Source: an uncultured Alphaproteobacteria bacterium (lineage in GTDB: Bacteria; Pseudomonadota; Alphaproteobacteria; Caulobacterales; Parvularculaceae). From it: a DNA stretch of 9,959 nucleotides. Position numbers and translations under genes: made by a program. The notes under the pieces were generated by a model. The model saw nothing but the letters and a program-made list of their open reading frames with translations, searched no databases and had not been told where the DNA came from. Shown piece after piece: positions 5,573 through 9,959 of the stretch. Position 1 is the stretch's first letter. Each line of letters starts with the position of its first letter. The stretch spans positions 1-9,959 of the forward strand of contig CALAZI010000135.1 in NCBI GenBank assembly GCA_937895955.1, in the 5' to 3' direction.

Positions 5573-6043
5573 TCAGGATTTTCCAGGCCGACCGCGCCGC
5601 TTCTTCGCGGCTTTCCTGCGCTTCGGCGCCGCCGCGCCTGCACGCCCAAGGCCGATTTCCTTGGCGAAATCAGAGCGCCGTTTCGCGTAATTCGGCGCGA
5701 CCATCGGATAGTCGGCCGGCAGACCCCATTTGCGGCGATAGTCTTCCGGCGACATGCCGTATTGAGTGCGGATGTACCGCTTCAGCATTTTCAGTTTTTT
5801 GCCGTCTTCCAGGCAGATCACATAATCCGGCGTTATCGATTTCTTGACCGGAACTGCGGGCTGTTGGCTTCCTGCGCTCGCCGTTCCGCCGGACGCCAGG
5901 GCGCGAACCGCGTCATGAACTTCCTGCAGCAGGCCAGGCAGCTTGTCCGCGCTGACTGAATTGTTGCTGACGAAAGCGGCGACGATGTCTGTCGCCAATT
6001 GCAAAGTCTCGCTCGACCCGAGCGTGTTTTCAGTGGATGCCAT
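5573..6043 (-). CDS. mucR: MucR/Ros-family transcriptional regulator
   Basis: MucR/Ros proteins are alphaproteobacterial regulators that bind AT-rich promoters, often acting as H-NS-like silencers of surface polysaccharide, motility and cell-cycle genes. The start chosen is the ATG at 6043 (MASTENTLG), with GGAAGGGA about 9 nt upstream. An in-frame ATG at 6082 would add 13 unconserved residues. The resulting protein has 156 residues. Residues about 9-50 match the N-terminal oligomerisation region (LATDIVAAFVSNN...LPGLLQEVHDAV). The DNA-binding domain runs from PDYVICLEDGKKLKMLKRY (72-90) to YRRKWGLPADYPMVAPNYA (102-120). The Cys2His2 finger is degenerate: C77 remains, but D80, Y90 and Q94 occupy the places of the second Cys and the two His. 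The C-terminus (141-156) is very basic and ends with an AT-hook-like core, R150-G-R-P153. It is convergent with hemA. Confidence 0.93.
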   Translation of the reverse strand: MASTENTLGSSETLQLATDIVAAFVSNNSVSADKLPGLLQEVHDAVRALASGGTASAGSQQPAVPVKKSITPDYVICLEDGKKLKMLKRYIRTQYGMSPEDYRRKWGLPADYPMVAPNYAKRRSDFAKEIGLGRAGAAAPKRRKAAKKRRGRPGKS

Positions 6044-6137
6044 ACGGTAGAGTCCCTTCCAACGCGGCGCCGTCGTCTCCAATAGTCGTGCGCGCCTTTA
6101 TTCAGCCCAGCCGCCCATTTTCCCGCCGGGACGCGCT

Positions 6138-6167
6138 TGAATTAGACGTTTGTCCAATTTCCTTCAA
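6138..6167 (-). promoter_or_regulatory. Possible mucR promoter
   Basis: Reading the minus strand, TTGAAG and TAATTC are separated by 17 bp, acceptable for a sigma-70 type -35/-10 pair and located about 95-120 bp upstream of the mucR start. The match to the -10 consensus is only partial. CTTGAA and TTCAAG also frame the stretch as a short inverted repeat, which might alternatively be a regulator site. Confidence 0.25.
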
Positions 6168-6205
6168 GGCGAGAGCGGCTTTGTTTTCTGCAATTATTTT
6201 GTAGG

Positions 6206-6235
6206 TTTTGATCGCGCTGCGCGGTGCGGTCAAAA
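6206..6235. repeat. Hairpin in the glyA upstream region
   Basis: TTTTGATCGC (6206-6215) and GCGGTCAAAA (6226-6235) are inverted copies with one mismatch (a G-U pair in RNA on one strand) and a 10-nt loop. It is located 110 bp before the glyA ATG. It lacks a terminator T-run. It may be an operator for a dimeric regulator or a leader structure. I do not recognise a known riboswitch. Confidence 0.4.
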
Positions 6236-6278
6236 TCGCGTGCGGCGCGCTGATCTCACGACGGTTTTGCGCGCCGCA

Positions 6279-6306
6279 TTGCCGGGCCCGCCGGGCGCCG
6301 CTATAT
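6279..6306 (+). promoter_or_regulatory. Possible glyA promoter
   Basis: TTGCCG (6279-6284) and CTATAT (6301-6306) are spaced by 16 bp and lie about 40 bp before the glyA ATG, allowing a short leader with the ribosome site AGGAG at 6333-6337. The hexamers match the sigma-70 consensus only partly. Confidence 0.3.
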
Positions 6307-6345
6307 GGGGCCCAAAACCCGGATCCGACTGCAGGAGACTTCTGA

Positions 6346-7635
6346 ATGCGAAAGGCTGAAGCCTTGATACAAAACGACTTTTTCAGTTCCGCCTTAAGCG
6401 GCCGGGATGCGAAACTGTCGTCGATCATCGAGCGCGAATTGGCGCGCCAGCAAAACCAGATCGAGCTTATCGCATCGGAGAACATCGTCTCGCGCGCCGT
6501 TCTTGAAGCGCAAGGATCGGTGCTGACAAATAAATACGCGGAAGGCTATCCCGGCAAAAGATATTACGGCGGCTGCGAGGTTGTCGACGAAGCTGAAACG
6601 CTGGCGATCGAACGCGCGAAAAAATTATTCGGCTGCTCTGAGGCGATCGTTCAGCCGCATTCCGGCAGCCAGGCCAATCAATGCGTTTTCATGGCGCTCA
6701 TGCAGCCGGGCGATTGTTTCCTCGGCATGGATCTTTCCGCGGGCGGTCATCTCACTCATGGCGCGAAAGCGAACCAGTCCGGCAAATGGTTCAAGGCTGT
6801 CCATTACAGCGTTCGGCCTGAAGACTGTCTGATCGACTTTGATCATGTCGCGCGGCTCGCCGACGAGCATAGGCCCAAAGTGATCATCGCCGGCGGCAGC
6901 GCTTATTCGCGCTTCATCGATTTCAAAAAATTCAAGGAAATCGCCGATACAGTCGGCGCAAAACTCATGGTCGACATGGCGCATTTCGCAGGCCTTGTCG
7001 CCGCCGGCGTTTATCCGACGCCGATCGGCGTCGCCGATGTCGTCACGACGACGACGCACAAGACGCTGCGCGGCCCGCGCGGCGGCATGGTGCTCACCAA
7101 TGATGCGGAGATCGCGAAAAAAGTCCGTTCCGCGCTGTTTCCGGGCATTCAGGGCGGCCCTCTGATGCACGTCATCGCCGCGAAAGCGGTCGCATTCGGC
7201 GAGGCGCTGCGCCCTGAATTCAAGGACTACGCGCGCCAGGTCGTGATCAACGCGAAAGTGCTCGCCTCGACGCTTGTCGAAGCCGGCTATGCTGTCGTCT
7301 CGGGCGGCACCGACACGCATCTTGCGCTGATCGACCTTCGGCCGAAAGGCGTCAAAGGCAATGCGGCGGAGGAAAGCCTCGAACGCGCGGGAATCACCTG
7401 CAACAAGAACGGCGTGCCCTTCGATCCCGAAAAGCCGACGATCACGTCCGGCATCCGCGTCGGATCGCCGGCCGGCACGACGCGCGGTTTCGGCGAAGCT
7501 GAGTTTCGCGAGATCGGATTGTTGATGGCGGAGGTTCTCGATGCGCTCGCCGAGGGCGGCGACAGCGCCGCGACGGAACAGAGTGTCAGACGAAAAGTCG
7601 AGGCGTTGACGGCGCGTTTTCCGATCTACGCCTGA
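6346..7635 (+). CDS. glyA: Serine hydroxymethyltransferase
   Basis: GlyA is a PLP enzyme that interconverts serine plus tetrahydrofolate with glycine plus 5,10-methylene-tetrahydrofolate. In serine-cycle methylotrophs it also takes up the C1 unit, but nothing in this window proves methylotrophy. At 429 residues it has the usual length plus a short N-terminal extension. Motifs: IELIASENIVSRAVLEAQGS (39-58), TNKYAEGYPGKRYYGG (61-76), IVQPHSGSQANQ (101-112), the PLP-binding D210 and H213 in MVDMAHFAG and the Schiff-base lysine K239 in VVTTTTHKTLRGPRGG. The ATG at 6346 has AGGAG 8 nt upstream. It heads a plus-strand run with nrdR 21 bp downstream. Glycine made here is a substrate of HemA, a metabolic but not necessarily regulatory link. 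Confidence 0.98.
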   Translation: MRKAEALIQNDFFSSALSGRDAKLSSIIERELARQQNQIELIASENIVSRAVLEAQGSVLTNKYAEGYPGKRYYGGCEVVDEAETLAIERAKKLFGCSEAIVQPHSGSQANQCVFMALMQPGDCFLGMDLSAGGHLTHGAKANQSGKWFKAVHYSVRPEDCLIDFDHVARLADEHRPKVIIAGGSAYSRFIDFKKFKEIADTVGAKLMVDMAHFAGLVAAGVYPTPIGVADVVTTTTHKTLRGPRGGMVLTNDAEIAKKVRSALFPGIQGGPLMHVIAAKAVAFGEALRPEFKDYARQVVINAKVLASTLVEAGYAVVSGGTDTHLALIDLRPKGVKGNAAEESLERAGITCNKNGVPFDPEKPTITSGIRVGSPAGTTRGFGEAEFREIGLLMAEVLDALAEGGDSAATEQSVRRKVEALTARFPIYA

Positions 7636-7656
7636 GATTGAACCAGCGAGCAAGCC

Positions 7657-8127
7657 ATGCGCTGTCCTTTTTGCGGTTGTGAAGACACCCAGGTGAAGGA
7701 TTCGCGTTCGGCCGAAGACGGCTCATCGATCCGCCGACGCCGGCAATGCGCCGCCTGCAGCGGGCGGTTCACGACATTTGAGCGCGTGCAATTGCGCGAG
7801 CTCATTGTCGTCAAAAGCGCCGGCCGCAAGGAAATCTTCGATCGCGACAAGCTGATGCGGTCCGTCCAGATTTCTCTCCGCAAGCGCAATGTCGATCAGG
7901 AGCGCGTCGAACAGATGGTTTCGGGCGTCATTCGCCGGCTTGAGGCGCTAGGCGAAACGGAGATCGCCTCAAAAGCGATCGGCGAGCTCGTCATGGAAGG
8001 GCTGGCCGGGCTCGACGACGTCGCCTATGTCCGCTACGCCTCGGTCTACAAGGATTTCCGCGAAGCGCGCGATTTCGGCGAATTCATCGGCGAGCTGGAA
8101 GACCAGGAAGGAGAGGGCGACGACTGA
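7657..8127 (+). CDS. nrdR: Transcriptional repressor of ribonucleotide reductase genes
   Basis: NrdR senses ATP/dATP and represses ribonucleotide reductase operons by binding paired NrdR boxes in their promoters. This 156-residue protein has both expected domains: an N-terminal zinc ribbon with C3, C6, C31 and C34 (MRCPFCGCED, RRRRQCAAC) and an ATP-cone domain from about residue 49 (IVVKSAGRKEIFDRDKLMRSV), ending around 139. The basic RRRR at 26-29 belongs to the DNA-binding ribbon. The acidic tail (LEDQEGEGDD) is variable in the family. The ribosome site is weak (GAGCAAG), consistent with coupling to glyA 21 bp upstream. I saw no NrdR boxes in this window, so its targets lie elsewhere. Confidence 0.97.
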   Translation: MRCPFCGCEDTQVKDSRSAEDGSSIRRRRQCAACSGRFTTFERVQLRELIVVKSAGRKEIFDRDKLMRSVQISLRKRNVDQERVEQMVSGVIRRLEALGETEIASKAIGELVMEGLAGLDDVAYVRYASVYKDFREARDFGEFIGELEDQEGEGDD

Positions 8128-8135
8128 CGTCGCCC
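8115..8135 (+). repeat. Hairpin enclosing the nrdR stop codon
   Basis: GGGCGACG (8115-8122) and CGTCGCCC (8128-8135) form a perfect 8-bp stem with loop ACTGA, in which TGA is the nrdR stop. There is no T-run, so it is not an intrinsic terminator. It fills most of the 17-bp gap before the nusB GTG and could affect mRNA stability or translation of nusB. Confidence 0.55.
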
Positions 8136-8144
8136 GGCCGCAGC

Positions 8145-8627
8145 GTGACGAGACCCGTCGACCCCATGCAGTCAAGAACGAATGCGCGGCTTGCGGCCGT
8201 GCAGGCGCTTTATCAAATGGAGACGAGCGGTGCGGGCGTTGAATCCGTCATTCTTGAATTTCGCACGCACCGGCTCGGCGGCGACATTGAAGGAAGCCTT
8301 CTCCATGATGCGGATGAAGCGTTTTTCGCCGACCTGCTGCGCGGCGTCATTCGCCTTCAGGCCAAGATCGACCCGCTTATAGAAAAACGCCTCGCTAGGG
8401 GATGGACATTGGCGCGTCTTGATTCGACGGCGCGCGCGATCCTGCGCGCGGCCGCGTTTGAGTTCGTCAATCGCGCCGACATACCGGCGCTCGCCGTCAT
8501 CAATGAATATGTCGAAATCGCCAAGGCGTTCTTTGACGATGAAGACCCGCGCTTCATCAACGCCGTTCTCGACGGCATGGCGCGCGACTTGAGGGCGGAC
8601 GAAACGCGCGAGGCGGGAAACGGATGA
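8145..8627 (+). CDS. nusB: Transcription antitermination protein NusB
   Basis: NusB binds boxA RNA together with NusE (ribosomal protein S10) to assemble the antitermination complex on rRNA operons. The 160-residue protein is all-helical as expected. Family landmarks are NARLAAVQALYQME (13-26) at the N-terminus and the C-terminal block LDSTARAILRAAAFEF...IPALAVINEYVEIAKAFFDDEDPRFINAVLDGMARDL (92-149). The start is uncertain: GTG at 8145 or ATG at 8166 (MQSRTNARL). Neither has a strong ribosome site, though the leading residues before NARL vary in the family. It follows nrdR by 17 bp; in many alphaproteobacteria riboflavin genes (ribD/ribE/ribH) stand between them, and these are absent here. 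It overlaps thiL by 4 nt (ATGA). Confidence 0.96.
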   Translation: MTRPVDPMQSRTNARLAAVQALYQMETSGAGVESVILEFRTHRLGGDIEGSLLHDADEAFFADLLRGVIRLQAKIDPLIEKRLARGWTLARLDSTARAILRAAAFEFVNRADIPALAVINEYVEIAKAFFDDEDPRFINAVLDGMARDLRADETREAGNG

Positions 8628-9607
8628 ACGGCGAATTCGACATTATCGCGCGCTATTTCGCGCCGCTTTCGTCAGGCTTCGCGGGAGCCTTTGCGCTCGG
8701 CGATGACGCCGCGAGCATCGACGCCACCGACATTGTGGTCACGAAAGACCTGCTGGTTGAGGGCGTGCATTTCCGCGCGAAAGATTCCAGGAAATCGGTC
8801 GCCATGAAGGCGCTGCGCGTCAATCTTTCTGACATTGCGGCGAAAGGCGCGCGCCCGCTCGGCTATTTTCTCGGCTGCGTCTGGCCGCAAAACGTCAAGG
8901 AAGAAACGATCGCCGACTTCGCGGCCGGACTGAGCGAGGATCAGGAAGCGTACAAGATCTCGCTGATGGGCGGCGACACGACCGTCCACAATCAAAAGGG
9001 CGGCCTTCTCATCATATCGGTGACGATGATCGGCGTGCGCGGATCAGCCGGCATGATCCGGCGCTCCGGGGCGAAACCGGGCGATGACGTCTATGTTTCC
9101 GGAACGATCGGCGACGCCTGCTTGGGCCTCGCGGTTTCAAAGGGCGAAATCAAGGTCGCGCCGGCGCATAAATCTTTTTTGACCGGACGCTATTTATTGC
9201 CGAGCCCGCGCGTTGCGCTCGGCGGCGCGCTGGTCGGCCACGCCTCGTCGGCGATCGACATTTCCGACGGCCTTGTCGCCGACGCCGGCCATGTCGCTGC
9301 GCAGTCGAAAGTCGCGATCGATCTTCATGCGGAGAAATTGCCGCTGTCGGAAGCGGCGAAAGTGTGGCTTGACCGTCAGGTTCCGGATGAAGGCTATGCG
9401 CGCCTCGCCAGCGGCGGCGACGATTACGAAATTCTGTTCACCGCGCCGGCGGCGCGCCGCCGCTCGATCGAGATGGCCTCGCAAGTGACGAAAACGCCGA
9501 TCGCGCGCATCGGCTCGGTCGCAAAGGGGGCCGGTGTCAGCCTGTTGAACGCCGAAGGCGAAAAAATCGGCGTCGGCCTGACAGGCTATGATCACTTCGG
9601 ACGGTGA
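8624..9607 (+). CDS. thiL: Thiamine-monophosphate kinase
   Basis: ThiL phosphorylates thiamine monophosphate with ATP to make the active cofactor thiamine diphosphate. The 327-residue length is typical of this PurM-like ATP-binding family. Metal- and nucleotide-binding motifs are intact: LGDDAA with D27/D28, KDLLVEGVHF with D42, NLSDIAAKGARP with D70, MGGDTT with D118, the second-domain motif IDISDGLVAD with D212 and D215, and the late GGDDYEILF (264-272). The ATG overlaps the nusB stop (ATGA at 8624-8627), so translation is coupled to nusB. It is the last gene of the glyA-nrdR-nusB-thiL run. No intrinsic terminator with a T-run is evident directly after it. Confidence 0.97.
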   Translation: MNGEFDIIARYFAPLSSGFAGAFALGDDAASIDATDIVVTKDLLVEGVHFRAKDSRKSVAMKALRVNLSDIAAKGARPLGYFLGCVWPQNVKEETIADFAAGLSEDQEAYKISLMGGDTTVHNQKGGLLIISVTMIGVRGSAGMIRRSGAKPGDDVYVSGTIGDACLGLAVSKGEIKVAPAHKSFLTGRYLLPSPRVALGGALVGHASSAIDISDGLVADAGHVAAQSKVAIDLHAEKLPLSEAAKVWLDRQVPDEGYARLASGGDDYEILFTAPAARRRSIEMASQVTKTPIARIGSVAKGAGVSLLNAEGEKIGVGLTGYDHFGR

Positions 9608-9859
9608 AGGATCGCTCTTCGCCTCTTTGGGGGTGTAGCGCTATTGGTCCGATGGGCGCAGCCGCCGCTGCAGACAAATCATCAAACGAGACGGCTCTGC
9701 GCACGGGATAGCCGCCATTCTGATTATTATTCAAATGCTTAGCCAGTATCATCTGACGCCCGAGTTTCGAGAAATAGACGTTTCTGATTGTTGGAATACT
9801 TATTGACTTGAATGCTATTCGAAATGAACATTCGCCTATAAAAGAAAAAGGGGGAGCAT
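9608..9859. other. Intergenic region after thiL
   Basis: These 252 bp have no convincing gene. A minus-strand frame reaching into the end of thiL lacks a ribosome site and resemblance to any family. An imperfect inverted repeat, GCGCAGCCG (9656-9664) with CGGCTCTGCGC (9692-9702, two bulged bases), might be a weak terminator-like structure but has no T-run. From about 9720 the sequence becomes AT-rich, as expected for the promoter of the downstream lipoprotein gene. I could not fix a clear -35/-10 pair. Confidence 0.6.
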
Positions 9860-9959
9860 ATGCCTATCAAAGCATCGTATTCGATCGTCAGCCTGCTAAT
9901 TTTAGGACTTGGCGTATCTGCATGTCAGACGATAAAAAAACCGGATGGAACGCTGACTA
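9860..9959 (+). CDS. Putative small lipoprotein, N-terminal part only
   Basis: The ATG at 9860 has a strong GGGGGAG at 9850-9856, with a short 3-nt spacer. The visible 33 residues begin MPIKASYSIVSLLILGLGVSAC: a lysine, then a hydrophobic core (about 7-18), then the lipobox VSAC with C22 as the lipidated residue. This predicts a signal-peptidase II lipoprotein exported by Sec. After the Cys come Gln and Thr, and no Asp at +2 speaks against outer-membrane sorting. The gene continues beyond the window end, so its length and role are unknown. Less GC-biased codons (AAA, TTA, GTA, ATA) distinguish it from the housekeeping genes and may reflect a recent arrival or low expression. Confidence 0.75.
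   Translation, partial: MPIKASYSIVSLLILGLGVSACQTIKKPDGTLT

Larger units (their letters stand above)
6044..6345. other. Divergent intergenic region between mucR and glyA
   Basis: These 302 bp hold no gene. The short frames on both strands lack family resemblance and the longer minus frame overlaps the start of glyA. The region should carry the promoters of both flanking genes; weak candidates and one hairpin are listed separately. The first half is richer in A and T (for example 6175-6210), and the part next to glyA is GC-rich with several GGGCCC/GCCGGGC blocks. Confidence 0.7.

Noticed and set aside
6625..7653. 342-codon minus-strand open frame antisense to glyA
   Set aside because: It is a shadow of glyA with Arg/Asp-rich low-information sequence and no ribosome site or known motif.
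9537..9752. 71-codon minus-strand frame after thiL
   Set aside because: It overlaps the thiL coding end, has no ribosome site and resembles nothing known.

Overview
The window reads as high-GC alphaproteobacterial chromosome. Three things point there: a C4-pathway 5-aminolevulinate synthase (hemA), the ldtR-hemA neighbourhood, and a MucR/Ros-family regulator. The gene order glyA-nrdR-nusB-thiL is also typical. Hyphomicrobiales is the best fit, possibly a Beijerinckiaceae/Methylocystaceae-type bacterium, but that family-level guess rests on general resemblance only.

Layout: (1) Positions 1-1184 hold no convincing intact gene. They contain a 40-bp repeat at the window edge, a 20-codon minus-strand gene remnant abutting it, a relatively AT-rich non-coding stretch with palindromes, and a 130-bp palindromic element (1015-1144) whose right end is an exact second copy of the edge repeat. 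(2) 1185-2479 is a two-gene unit with a 4-nt overlap: an unrecognised cysteine-rich protein and an FkbM-type methyltransferase. (3) hemB (minus strand) converges on that unit with only 2 bp between stop codons. (4) hemB is divergent from a MarR-family regulator of the LdtR type, which is followed by hemA. HemA and HemB catalyse the first two steps of tetrapyrrole synthesis, so the regulator sits between them, and the hemB/ldtR spacer holds operator-like palindromes. (5) hemA ends in a strong terminator whose loop contains the stop codon, and it faces mucR (minus strand). (6) A 302-bp spacer divides mucR from a plus-strand run: glyA, nrdR, nusB and thiL, joined by 21-bp and 17-bp gaps and one 4-nt overlap. 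Together these serve one-carbon metabolism, ribonucleotide reductase control, rRNA antitermination and thiamine diphosphate synthesis. (7) After a 252-bp AT-richer gap a lipoprotein gene starts and runs off the window.

Most of the window is conserved housekeeping DNA. I do not see a convincing new multi-gene system. The parts most worth a second look are the palindromic element and gene remnant at the left, the unrecognised Cys-rich protein coupled to the methyltransferase, a MucR homologue that has lost most zinc ligands and carries an AT-hook-like tail, and the palindromes between hemB and ldtR.
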